Source: Caulobacteraceae bacterium (GTDB lineage: Bacteria > Pseudomonadota > Alphaproteobacteria > Caulobacterales > Caulobacteraceae). From it: 64,000 nucleotides of DNA. A model generated the notes under the pieces. That model was not told where the DNA came from. It made no database searches and saw only the letters and a program-made list of their open reading frames with translations. Positions 8,270-16,847 of the stretch are shown here, one piece after another (position 1 is the stretch's first letter; each line of letters begins with the position of its first letter). The translations under genes and the position numbers were made by a program. The stretch lies in the NCBI GenBank assembly GCA_019746095.1, contig JAIESL010000007.1:1-64000 (forward strand), given 5' to 3'.

Positions 8270-8758
8270 ATGAACCAGCCCACCCTGCCTGAAGGGCAAC
8301 AGACCCTGCCGCTTGCCGCCCGGGCACTGGGGCTTGCCGGCCTGATACCGCAGGGGCTGGTCGTGGCCGCGCTGGTGACGGGTGGGGCTGACATCTGGTT
8401 TGTGGCTCTGAGCGTCGGCTATGCCTATGCCGCGTTGATCTTCAGCTTCCTCGGCGGGCTGTGGTGGGGGCTGGCTGCGATGGGCGGTGCGCGAACCCCG
8501 ACCTGGGCCTGGGTCGCGGCTGTGGTGCCGTCCCTTTTGGCTTTGGCCAGCGCCTGGCCATGGGCCACCGGCGGGACCTGGCCCGGCCCCTCCCTGATCT
8601 TTCTGGGCTTCGCCATCGGGGCCAGCCTGCTCGTGGACCTGCGGCTCAAGGCGGCGGGCGTGACGCCTGGCGGGTGGCTGGCGCTGCGCGTGCCCCTGTC
8701 CCTCGGGCTCGGCGGCCTCACCATGGCCGCGGGCCTCATCTCGCTTCTCAGGTCATGA
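8270..8758 (+). CDS. DUF3429-type inner-membrane protein
   Basis: A 162-residue hydrophobic protein with four to five membrane segments. The central FSFLGGLWWGLAA followed by a helix and LVDLRLKAAG is typical of the DUF3429 family. Function is unknown. It follows queF by 84 nt and precedes another membrane protein of unknown function on the same strand. Confidence 0.7.
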   Translation: MNQPTLPEGQQTLPLAARALGLAGLIPQGLVVAALVTGGADIWFVALSVGYAYAALIFSFLGGLWWGLAAMGGARTPTWAWVAAVVPSLLALASAWPWATGGTWPGPSLIFLGFAIGASLLVDLRLKAAGVTPGGWLALRVPLSLGLGGLTMAAGLISLLRS

Positions 8759-8835
8759 AAACAGTCCGGCCGGGCCCAGGCACGGCGCCGGAAATCTTCG
8801 ATGCCCTCGCGGCTCGGGATCGATAGCCTCACCCT

Positions 8836-9717
8836 GTGAACGAATCCCCGCGCCTCCCGCTCGAAACCCGGGGCCGTCAGTGGCTGCTGCGGCTCCAGAC
8901 CGTTGCCGACCGGCGCGCCTGGTCCCGCTCCGGCTTCGAATTCCTCATGTTCGGGATCAAACAGGCCTGGGCCTGTCTGTTCGGCGGGGCGATGCTGGCC
9001 CTGTTGCTGGCGACCCATCTGTGGTGGCCGGATGAGGCCCCGGTCAGCCGCTACGACTTTCTGGTGATCGCGGCTGTCGGCATCCAGGCGGCGATGCTGG
9101 CGCTGAAGCTGGAGAGCTGGGAGGAGGCGAGGGTGATCTTCGTCTTCCATGTGGTCGGGACCCTCATGGAGCTGTTCAAGACCCAGGCGGGGTCGTGGAT
9201 CTATCCCGAGGACAGCGTCCTTCGGATCGGCATGGTGCCGCTGTTTTCGGGCTTCATGTATGCGGCGGTTGGCAGTTACATCGCCCGGATCCAGCGCATC
9301 TTCGACATCAGGTTCCGCCACTATCCGCCGCTCTGGACGACCTGGGCGCTGGCGGCGGCGATCTACGTCAACTTCTTTGCCCACCACTGGCTGCCGGATA
9401 TCCGCCTGGGCCTGTTCGTGCTGACGGTCGTGTTGTTCGGGCGCGGCTGGTTCTATTTCACCCCGGACCGGGTGCGGCGGCGGATGCCCTTCCTGCTGGG
9501 CTTTTTCCTCGTGGCCGTCTTCATCTGGCTGGCCGAGAATCTCGGGACCTGGGCCCGGGCCTGGGCCTATCCGGGGCAGGAGGACGGCTGGGAGATGGTG
9601 TCGCTGGCCAAGCTCGGCAGCTGGTTCCTGCTGATGATGATCAGCGTGGTACTGGTGTCGCTGGTGCACCGGCCGGAGGAAGAGCCGGCCGGGGCAGCCG
9701 GGGGAGGGGATCGATGA
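8836..9717 (+). CDS. DUF817 family membrane protein
   Basis: A 293-residue integral membrane protein with about seven to eight hydrophobic helices. FEFLMFGIKQAWACLFGG near the start and FKTQAGSWIYPEDS in the middle are DUF817-like. It starts at GTG 8836, since no ATG fits upstream. The stop overlaps the start of the methyltransferase gene by ATGA, so the two are translationally coupled. No biochemical role is established. Confidence 0.75.
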   Translation: MNESPRLPLETRGRQWLLRLQTVADRRAWSRSGFEFLMFGIKQAWACLFGGAMLALLLATHLWWPDEAPVSRYDFLVIAAVGIQAAMLALKLESWEEARVIFVFHVVGTLMELFKTQAGSWIYPEDSVLRIGMVPLFSGFMYAAVGSYIARIQRIFDIRFRHYPPLWTTWALAAAIYVNFFAHHWLPDIRLGLFVLTVVLFGRGWFYFTPDRVRRRMPFLLGFFLVAVFIWLAENLGTWARAWAYPGQEDGWEMVSLAKLGSWFLLMMISVVLVSLVHRPEEEPAGAAGGGDR

Positions 9718-10430
9718 ACGACGGGTGGCAGGATTCGACGGAGGCCTGGATCGCGGCTCAGGGCGAGGCCGGCGACTATGGCCGGCAGTTTGTTCTCGAC
9801 GCGCCGATGATGGAGCGGGTGCGGGCAGGGGCCTATGGCTCGGCGCTGGACGTGGGCTGCGGCGAGGGCCGCTTCTGCCGCCGGCTCAAGGCGGAAGGGG
9901 TCCGCGCGGTCGGTATCGATCCCACGCCCGCGATGATCGACCGGGCCCGAGCCCTGGACCCCGACGGCGACTACCGCATCGAGGCTGCGGAGGCGCTGGG
10001 CTTCGCTGATGCGGAGTTCGATCTGGTGGTCAGCTATCTGTCGCTGATCGACATCCCCGATGCGGCGGCGGCGATCCGGGAGATGGCGCGGGTGCTGAAG
10101 CCCGGCGGGACCCTGTTGATCGCCAATCTGACCAATTTCAACTCGGCGGGGGATGTGTCGGAACTGGGCTGGTCGGACATGGCGGACGGCCGTCGCGCCT
10201 TCGCCATCGACCGCTATCTGGAAGAACGCTCCGCCTGGGTCGCCTGGCGCGGCATCCGGATCATCAACTGGCATCGGCCGCTGTCCACCTACATGACCCT
10301 GCTGCTTGATCAGGGGCTGGTGCTGCGCCATTTCGCCGAACCGGCCCCGCGGGGCGGCGATCCGGAGCGCGCTGCGCACTACCGTCGCGCGCCCTGGTTC
10401 CTGATCATGGAATGGGTCAAGCCGGGCTGA
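9714..10430 (+). CDS. class I SAM-dependent methyltransferase
   Basis: A 238-residue methyltransferase. Motif I is ALDVGCGEGRFCRRL, the acidic residue after beta-2 is VGIDPTPAMI, motif III is FDLVVSYLSLIDI, and LKPGGTLLIANL follows. This is the Methyltransf_11 pattern of small-molecule enzymes. The start at 9714 is set by the ATGA overlap with the DUF817 gene and by GGGGGAGGGG upstream. The long track ORF from 9195 is a shadow extension. Substrate is unknown. Confidence 0.88.
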   Translation: MNDGWQDSTEAWIAAQGEAGDYGRQFVLDAPMMERVRAGAYGSALDVGCGEGRFCRRLKAEGVRAVGIDPTPAMIDRARALDPDGDYRIEAAEALGFADAEFDLVVSYLSLIDIPDAAAAIREMARVLKPGGTLLIANLTNFNSAGDVSELGWSDMADGRRAFAIDRYLEERSAWVAWRGIRIINWHRPLSTYMTLLLDQGLVLRHFAEPAPRGGDPERAAHYRRAPWFLIMEWVKPG

Positions 10431-10484
10431 GGGGGTGACCCCTGAAACGGCTGTGCTAGAGCGTCGGTCGAGACGGGAGAGACC

Positions 10485-12068
10485 ATGGCCGCCACCCAAA
10501 CCGACGTCGTCATCCTGGGCGGGGGCCACAACGGCCTCGTCTGTGCCTTCTATCTGGCGCGGGCCGGGCTGAAGGTCACCGTCCTGGAGCGGCGGCACGT
10601 CGTCGGCGGGGCGGCGGTGACGGAGGAATTCCAACCGGGCTTCCGCAACTCGACCGCCAGCTACACCGTCAGCCTGCTCAACCCCAAGGTCATTGCCGAC
10701 ATGGACCTGGCCCGGCACGGGCTGACCGTGGTCGAGCGCTTGGTGTCAAACTTCCTGCCGCTGGACGACGGCCGTCATTTTCTGGCGGGCGAGGGGCGGA
10801 CGCAGGCGCAGGTGGCCAAATTCTCGACGCGGGATGCGGCGCGGCTGCCGGAGTACGAGCGGCGGCTGGAGGTCGTGGCCGGGGTATTGCGGGACTGGAT
10901 CCTGAAGGCACCGCCGAATGTGGTGGACGGCGGCTGGATGGCGATGCTGCCGGAACTGCTGACCGCCGGGGCCCTGGGCCGTCAGGCGGCGGCGCTGGAC
11001 ACCCAGGGCCGGCGCGACCTGCTGGACCTGTTCGCCAAGTCCGCGGGCGACTGGCTGGACGGCTGGTTCGAGAGCGATCCGATCAAGGCGCTGTTCGGTT
11101 TCGACAGCATCGTCGGTGCCTATGGCAGCCCCTATACGCCGGGCTCGGCCTATGTGCTGCTGCACCATGTCTTCGGCGAGGTGAACGGGCGCAAGGGCGT
11201 CTGGGGCCATGCGCTGGGCGGCATGGGCGCGATCACCCAGGCCATGGCTGCGGCCAGCGCGGAACAGGGCGTCGATGTGCGACTGGAGGCACCGGTCGCC
11301 GAGGTCCTGACCGAAAAGGGCCGGGCCGTCGGGGCCGTGACCGAGGCAGGCGATGTGGTGCGGGCGCGGGCCGTGGTGTCCAACCTGCATCCGCGCCTGC
11401 TGTTCGAACGGTTCGTCGACGCCGCCGTGGTCCCGCCGGACTTCCGCGAGAGGATCGGCAACTACCAGTCCGGATCGGGCACCTTCCGCATGAATGTGGC
11501 CCTGTCGGCGCTGCCGAATTTCACCAGCCTGCCGGGGACGGGCGACCATCTGACCGCCGGGATCATCATGGCCCCTTCGCTGGCCTATATGGACCGGGCC
11601 CATGCCGAGGCGCGGCTGAACGGCTGGTCGTCGAAGCCGATCGTCGAGATGCTGATCCCCTCGACCCTCGACGACAGTCTCGCGCCGTCCGGCCAGCATG
11701 TGGCCAGCCTGTTCTGCCAGCATGTCGATCCGACCCTGGCGGACGAGCATCGCGACACGGTGGCCGATCTGATGATCGAGACGGTCGACCACTATGCTCC
11801 GGGCTTCAAGGCCTCGGTGGTCGGGCGGCTGGCGCTGGGGCCGCGCGATCTGGAGCGGCGGTTCGGGCTCGTGGGTGGCGACATCTTCCATGGCCGGCTG
11901 ACGCTGGATCAACTGTTCAGCGCCCGCCCGGTGCTGGGCCACGCGGATCATCGCATGCCGGTGCCGGGGCTTTATCTCTGCGGCTCCGGTGCCCATCCGG
12001 GCGGTGGCGTCACCGGCGCGCCGGGGCACAATGCGGCGCGGGCGGTGATCCGGGACCTGGGGCGGTAG
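10485..12068 (+). CDS. FAD-dependent oxidoreductase of the phytoene desaturase/PYROXD2 type
   Basis: A 527-residue flavoprotein. The N-terminal dinucleotide-binding motif is VVILGGGHNGLVCAFYLARAG, and the C-terminal FAD motif is GLYLCGSGAHPGGGVTGAPG. The ERRHVVGGAAVTEE segment is typical of CrtI-like amine oxidase relatives. No other carotenoid gene lies nearby, so a carotenoid role is not supported. The PYROXD2-like branch is mostly uncharacterised. It follows the methyltransferase by 54 nt. Confidence 0.85.
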   Translation: MAATQTDVVILGGGHNGLVCAFYLARAGLKVTVLERRHVVGGAAVTEEFQPGFRNSTASYTVSLLNPKVIADMDLARHGLTVVERLVSNFLPLDDGRHFLAGEGRTQAQVAKFSTRDAARLPEYERRLEVVAGVLRDWILKAPPNVVDGGWMAMLPELLTAGALGRQAAALDTQGRRDLLDLFAKSAGDWLDGWFESDPIKALFGFDSIVGAYGSPYTPGSAYVLLHHVFGEVNGRKGVWGHALGGMGAITQAMAAASAEQGVDVRLEAPVAEVLTEKGRAVGAVTEAGDVVRARAVVSNLHPRLLFERFVDAAVVPPDFRERIGNYQSGSGTFRMNVALSALPNFTSLPGTGDHLTAGIIMAPSLAYMDRAHAEARLNGWSSKPIVEMLIPSTLDDSLAPSGQHVASLFCQHVDPTLADEHRDTVADLMIETVDHYAPGFKASVVGRLALGPRDLERRFGLVGGDIFHGRLTLDQLFSARPVLGHADHRMPVPGLYLCGSGAHPGGGVTGAPGHNAARAVIRDLGR

Positions 12069-12071
12069 GCC

Positions 12072-12449
12072 TCAGGCGTTCTCGACGCCCATGGCCTGCA
12101 TCAGGGCGTTCCGGATGGCCGCCTCGGTGAAGGGTTTCTGGACCGTGGGGTGGCCACGCCATGTCTCGGACAGGCTGCCCTCGCCATAGCCGGTCGAGAA
12201 GACGAAGGGCACGCCCCGGGCCCTCAGGGCCTCTGCGATGGGAAAGACCAGCTGGCCGCCGACATTGACGTCCAGCAGGGCGGCGTCGAGCGGGGCGGCG
12301 TCGGCGACCATGGCCAGCCCCTCCCCGACGGTCGCGGCGGGACCGACGGGGACGCAGCCCATGTCTTCGAGGATGGTTTCCAGCAGCATGGCGACGAGCG
12401 CCTCGTCTTCCACCAGCAGGATGCGGCGGCCCGAGAGCGGCTGGTTCAT
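12072..12449 (-). CDS. single-domain response regulator (receiver only)
   Basis: A 125-residue CheY-like receiver. Acidic pocket is LLVEDEALVA, phosphoacceptor Asp lies in ALLDVNVGG, switch Thr/Ser in FVFSTGYGE, and the conserved Lys in VQKPF. The DVNVGG pattern is typical of stand-alone receivers found with HWE/HisKA2 kinases in Alphaproteobacteria. There is no output domain and no adjacent kinase. It converges with the oxidoreductase gene (3 nt apart). A 13-bp palindrome lies just upstream of its start. Confidence 0.88.
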   Translation of the reverse strand: MNQPLSGRRILLVEDEALVAMLLETILEDMGCVPVGPAATVGEGLAMVADAAPLDAALLDVNVGGQLVFPIAEALRARGVPFVFSTGYGEGSLSETWRGHPTVQKPFTEAAIRNALMQAMGVENA

Positions 12450-12597
12450 GAAGATATGCTCGTTCGGCGAACGGGTGACGACCGTGCCTTGTTGTGAAAA
12501 CGCGTAGTGGACTTCGTCCCCGCCCGCCAGTTGCTGAATTCGCCCGATGACGGCGACCGGATGGTCATTGAGGGCCGGAGCCGGTTAGGGTTGAGCG

Positions 12598-14145
12598 ATG
12601 GTCCTGGCCTCCATCCTCGCAGCGGCGGTGCTGATGACGACTCCGGCTTCGCATTCCGACACCGCCCCTCGCGTCGCGATCGGGCAGGGCATGCTGGTGG
12701 GCCGTGCGGCTGAAGGCGTGGCCGGTTTCAGGGCCATCCCCTATGCCGCGCCGCCGGTCGGGCCGCTGCGCTGGCGCGCACCGCAACGCCCCGAAGCCTG
12801 GCAGGGCGAGCGCGATGCGACGCAGGTCGGCGCCATCTGCATCCAGCCGCCGTCGAACGGCGACCCCGGCGTCGGCCCCCTGCCGATGAGCGAGGACTGT
12901 CTGACGCTGAACGTGTGGACGCCGCAGCCGTGGGGCGATGAGCCGCTGCCGGTCATGGTCTGGATCCACGGCGGCGGGCTGAATAACGGCTCGGGCACGG
13001 CGGCGCTCTACGACGGGACCAATCTGGCGAAGCGCGGGGTGGTGGTGGTGACGGTGAACTACCGGCTGGGGCGGCTGGGGTTCTTCGGACATCCGGCCCT
13101 GACGGCCGAGGCGGGCGACGAGGAGCTTGTCGGGAACTACGGGCTGGCGGACATCATCGCGGCGCTGGAATGGGTGCGGGGCAACGTCTCCGCGTTCGGG
13201 GGCGATCCGGGCAAGGTCACCGTCTTCGGGGAATCGGCCGGCGGGGTGATGGTGACACGGCTGATGATTTCCGAGCCCGCGCGGGGGCTGTTCCACCGGG
13301 CCATCGTCCAGTCCGGCCTCGGCCGGGACAAGGGCACGGCCACCTTCCGGACTCTCGACGGGTCTCCCTCCCTTGAGGACCGGGGCACCGCCTTTGCGAT
13401 CGCGGCCGGCCTGCCTCCGAACGCCTCGGTCGAACAACTCCGGGCGCTCCCGGCGGAGCGGCTGCTGACACCCGCTCCGAGCTTCTATGGCGGCGATCTG
13501 ATGGTGCTGGATGGCCATGACGGCGGTGGCCTTATCGGGGAGAATGTGGCCCCGGCCTTCGCTGCCGGACTCGAAGCCCCCGTACCCCTGATCATCGGTG
13601 CCAACAGTGCCGAATTCTGGTGGATGAAGCCGTCAGACCTGAGCCCCTATGGCGCGCTGGACGACCCCATGACGGCGGAGGAGCGGTCGGCCTTTCTCGC
13701 GGCCTATGGCGGGCAGGACGGCTATGACGCCCATGTTCTGAGCGATCTGGTCTTCAACGAGCCGGCTCGGCATCTGGCGCGGCTGCATGCGGCCAACGGC
13801 CATCCGACCTTTCTGTACCGGTTCGATGTGGTGCCGGAATCCAATCCCGAGCCCAGCGGCGGTGCCACCCATGCATCGGAGCGGCCCTATGTATTCGACA
13901 ATCTGCACACCGTCGGGCGGCCGATGGGCGAGCGGGACGCAAGGGCGGCGACCGCCATGGCGGACTACTGGGCCACCTTCGCAGCCCGGGGCGATCCGAA
14001 CGGATCAGGCCGGCCGGTCTGGCCCGAGTTCCGGGCGGAGCGCGACCGGCTGCTGGAGTTCACCAATGACGGGCCGGTGGCGGGCCCGGTCCCGTTCGCG
14101 GAACGGCTCGACCTGGTCGAGGCCCATTACGACCGGCTGAGGTGA
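12598..14145 (+). CDS. type-B carboxylesterase, likely exported
   Basis: A 515-residue carboxylesterase/lipase. Nucleophile Ser about 213 lies in VFGESAGG. The acid residue lies in IGANSAEFWW and the His in GATHASERPYVF. The cysteine pair of the family (CIQPP and EDCLTLNVW) is present. The first 15-20 residues are hydrophobic, consistent with export. It converges with the GH1 gene (4 nt apart). It could deacylate glycans handled by the neighbouring locus, but that is only a positional guess. Confidence 0.88.
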   Translation: MVLASILAAAVLMTTPASHSDTAPRVAIGQGMLVGRAAEGVAGFRAIPYAAPPVGPLRWRAPQRPEAWQGERDATQVGAICIQPPSNGDPGVGPLPMSEDCLTLNVWTPQPWGDEPLPVMVWIHGGGLNNGSGTAALYDGTNLAKRGVVVVTVNYRLGRLGFFGHPALTAEAGDEELVGNYGLADIIAALEWVRGNVSAFGGDPGKVTVFGESAGGVMVTRLMISEPARGLFHRAIVQSGLGRDKGTATFRTLDGSPSLEDRGTAFAIAAGLPPNASVEQLRALPAERLLTPAPSFYGGDLMVLDGHDGGGLIGENVAPAFAAGLEAPVPLIIGANSAEFWWMKPSDLSPYGALDDPMTAEERSAFLAAYGGQDGYDAHVLSDLVFNEPARHLARLHAANGHPTFLYRFDVVPESNPEPSGGATHASERPYVFDNLHTVGRPMGERDARAATAMADYWATFAARGDPNGSGRPVWPEFRAERDRLLEFTNDGPVAGPVPFAERLDLVEAHYDRLR

Positions 14146-14149
14146 CCGC

Positions 14150-15517
14150 TCACAGCGTGTTCAGCACCTCACCGTGGGTCTTGATGACCTCGGCATAGAG
14201 CAGGCCCGAATCCTTGATGGTCCGCTCCTGCGTCTGGAAATTGACGTGGGTGATGCCGAACCGCTTGGAATAGCCCAGCGACCACTCGAGATTGTCGAGC
14301 AGCGACCAGGCCATGTAGCCGCGCACGTCGACGCCCTTGCCGATGGCGTCGTGCAGGGCCTTGAGGTGGTTCTTCAGATAGTCGACCCGCAGGGGGTCCT
14401 GGACGCGGCCGTCGATGGCGTGGGGCGGATCGTACCATGCCGAGCCGTTCTCGGTGACCATCAGCGGCAGGCCGTTGGTCTGCTCATGCAGCCAGACCAG
14501 GGTGTCGGTGAGGGCAGGGGGATAGACCTCCCAGCCGGTCTCGGTGTGGGCGTGCTGGACCTGTTTCACCGGGCGGGCGCGAACAGGCCAGGCGTCCGGC
14601 GCATTCTCGGGCACCGAGCGGGTGTACCAGTTCAGACCCATCCAGTCGGTCGGCTGGGCGATCAGGTCGAAGTCTTCCTGCGGGAACTCCCGATAGGCCT
14701 CGCCATAGACGTCCTTCAGCTCCGCCGGATAGCCGCGGCCCATGAGGGGATCGAGGAACCAGCGGTTCATCTGGGCCTCGGCGCGTCTGCGCGCGGCCTC
14801 GTCCTCGGGCTTGTCCGAGGCGCTGTATTTGGGCTCGATGTTGAGGACGATACCGATCTGGCCCTCACCGACCTCGCGGAAACGCTTCACCGCCGCGCCG
14901 TGGGCCCGCAGGACGTTGTGGCCGGCGATCATGGCCTCGAAGGCGGACTTGTGGCCGGGGGCCAGGGCACCGTGCAGATAGCCGCCGTCGACGATCACCC
15001 AGGGCTCGTTGATCGTCCCCCAGGTCTTCACCCGGCCCTTGAACTTCTCGAACAGGACCTGGCCGTAGTCGGCGAACCAGTCGGCGATGTCGGGGTTGAG
15101 CCAGCCGCCGCGATCGTCGAGCGCTGCCGGCAGGTCCCAGTGATAGAGGGTGCAAAGAGGCTCGATCCCGGCCTCGAGCAGGCCGTCGACCAGCCGGTCG
15201 TAGAAGTCGAGTCCCGGGGCATTGATGGCCCCGCGGCCCTCCGGAATCACCCGGCTCCAGCTGACCGAGAATCGGTAGGCCTGTAGATTGAGCCGCTTCA
15301 TGATTTCGATGTCTTCGCGCCAGCGATTGTAGTGGTCGCAGGCCACGTCGCCGGTGTCGCCGTTCAGCATCATGCCGGGCGTGTGGCTGAAGCGATCCCA
15401 TATCGAGGCCCCCGCCCCATCGGCCATGGACGCCCCTTCAATCTGATAGGCGGCTGTTGCAGCGCCCCACAGAAAACCGTCGGGAAACCGATAGTTGCCT
15501 GTGTTATTTGAAGTCAT
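14150..15517 (-). CDS. GH1 family beta-glucosidase
   Basis: A 455-residue glycoside hydrolase family 1 enzyme. The acid/base Glu lies in GTINEPWV and the nucleophile Glu in MVTENGSAW. The N-terminal FLWGAATAAYQIEG and the C-terminal SLLDNLEWSLGYSKRFGI are standard. No signal peptide is seen, so it acts in the cytoplasm on imported oligosaccharides. I start at ATG 15517; the track ORF extends 27 codons upstream. It is divergent from the LacI-TonB operon, with an operator-like palindrome between them, and probably converts the imported beta-gluco-oligosaccharide to glucose. Confidence 0.94.
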   Translation of the reverse strand: MTSNNTGNYRFPDGFLWGAATAAYQIEGASMADGAGASIWDRFSHTPGMMLNGDTGDVACDHYNRWREDIEIMKRLNLQAYRFSVSWSRVIPEGRGAINAPGLDFYDRLVDGLLEAGIEPLCTLYHWDLPAALDDRGGWLNPDIADWFADYGQVLFEKFKGRVKTWGTINEPWVIVDGGYLHGALAPGHKSAFEAMIAGHNVLRAHGAAVKRFREVGEGQIGIVLNIEPKYSASDKPEDEAARRRAEAQMNRWFLDPLMGRGYPAELKDVYGEAYREFPQEDFDLIAQPTDWMGLNWYTRSVPENAPDAWPVRARPVKQVQHAHTETGWEVYPPALTDTLVWLHEQTNGLPLMVTENGSAWYDPPHAIDGRVQDPLRVDYLKNHLKALHDAIGKGVDVRGYMAWSLLDNLEWSLGYSKRFGITHVNFQTQERTIKDSGLLYAEVIKTHGEVLNTL

Positions 15518-15651
15518 GGTCAAAAGCCTTGGCGAGCGGAAACGCGGACGGAATGGGCAGGTTGGGGGCGGTCGGTACGCCTGTCGATCCGTCAGCACAA
15601 CCTCGATGTGGCCAAACTAGGGCACTTGCGGGGGCCATGGCTAGTGTGTCA

Positions 15652-15665
15652 TGTAATCGGTTACA
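15652..15665. promoter_or_regulatory. LacI-family operator candidate
   Basis: TGTAATCGGTTACA has symmetric TGTAA/TTACA arms around a central CG, the common form of LacI/GalR operators. It lies between the divergent GH1 gene and the LacI-type gene, about 110 nt from the regulator start. Binding is inferred. Confidence 0.6.
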
Positions 15666-15773
15666 CGGTTTTTTCAGACGGACCTGCGCAAAGCGGGCCG
15701 GGACTGGAAACACTCAGGGAGGATGGACTTTGGCGCCCAGGGCGATCCGGCACATCTGCGTGGAGGCGGTGGC

Positions 15774-16847
15774 GTGAAGGCCGCCACGATCCGCGATGTC
15801 GCTGAACGCGCCGAGGTGTCCGTGGCCTCTGTATCGCGTGTGCTGAACGGGGCCGGTCCGGTCACCGAGGCGACGAAGAACCGGGTGTTCGAGGCAGCCC
15901 GGGCACTCCAGTACGTGCCCCACTCCGGAGCCCGAAGCCTGTCGACCAGCAAGACCCAGACGATCGGGGTGATCCTGCCGGACCTGTACGGCGAGTTCTT
16001 CTCGGAGCTGATCCGCGGCATGGACGTGGCTGCCCGGTCCCTGGGCTATCACCTGATCGTTTCCAGCTCGCACGACGACGCCGAGGAGGCCTCGGCCGCC
16101 ATCCGTTCAATGCGCGGTCGGGTCGACGGCCTGATCGTGCTCTCGCCCCATCTGGACGCCGCCAACCTGGCGGCCGGCCTCGCCGGGCGGACGCCGATCC
16201 TGCTGATGAACGGTGGTGCCGATGCCGGTCGCCCGTCCATCGTCGTCGACAACCATGGCGGCGCAGTCCAGGCCGTCGAGCATCTGGTTGCCACGGGCCG
16301 CCGTCGTATCGCCCACATCGCCGGTCCGGCCGGAAACCTCGAGGCAGAGGCGCGTCTGGCGGGCTATCTCGAAGCCATGGCCCGCGCCGGCCTGCCGACC
16401 TCTGTGGTGGACGGCGAGTTCACCCAGACCTCGGGTCACGCCGCAGGGGTAGAGCTGGCCGGTCGTGAACTGCGCCCCGACGCCGTCTTTGCCGGCAATG
16501 ACATCATGGCCGTCGGTGCCATGCTGGCCCTGCAGGATGCCGGTCTGCGCGTCCCGGAGGACATCGCCCTGATCGGCTTCGACGACGTGCCGATCGCGGC
16601 CCTGGTCCGGCCCGGCCTGACCACACTCAGGATCAGGATCGCCGAAACCGGACGGGGCGCGCTCGAGCGTCTGGTCCGTCTCATCAACGCAGCGGGCGAA
16701 GCCGTCGCCGACACCGCCTGCGAGGTCGTACGCCCCGAATTGGTCGTTCGTCCGTCAAGCCACCCGGCGACGTCGACCCAGTCCAACCCCGGTGACCGCC
16801 TTCGCGCCACCGCCGAAACGCCATCTCTGAAGGGGGAGAATTCCTGA
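15774..16847 (+). CDS. LacI/GalR family transcriptional regulator
   Basis: A 357-residue regulator. The N-terminal helix-turn-helix and hinge helix read ATIRDVAERAEVSVASVSRV and then YVPHSGARSL. The periplasmic-binding-protein-like effector domain ends with IALIGFDDVPIA. I start at GTG 15774, with GGAGG 8 nt upstream, because the family begins at K-A-A-T-I-R-D-V; the track ATG adds 17 unrelated residues. Its stop overlaps the TonB receptor start by one base, so regulator and receptor share a transcript and probably autoregulate through the upstream palindrome. Confidence 0.93.
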   Translation: MKAATIRDVAERAEVSVASVSRVLNGAGPVTEATKNRVFEAARALQYVPHSGARSLSTSKTQTIGVILPDLYGEFFSELIRGMDVAARSLGYHLIVSSSHDDAEEASAAIRSMRGRVDGLIVLSPHLDAANLAAGLAGRTPILLMNGGADAGRPSIVVDNHGGAVQAVEHLVATGRRRIAHIAGPAGNLEAEARLAGYLEAMARAGLPTSVVDGEFTQTSGHAAGVELAGRELRPDAVFAGNDIMAVGAMLALQDAGLRVPEDIALIGFDDVPIAALVRPGLTTLRIRIAETGRGALERLVRLINAAGEAVADTACEVVRPELVVRPSSHPATSTQSNPGDRLRATAETPSLKGENS

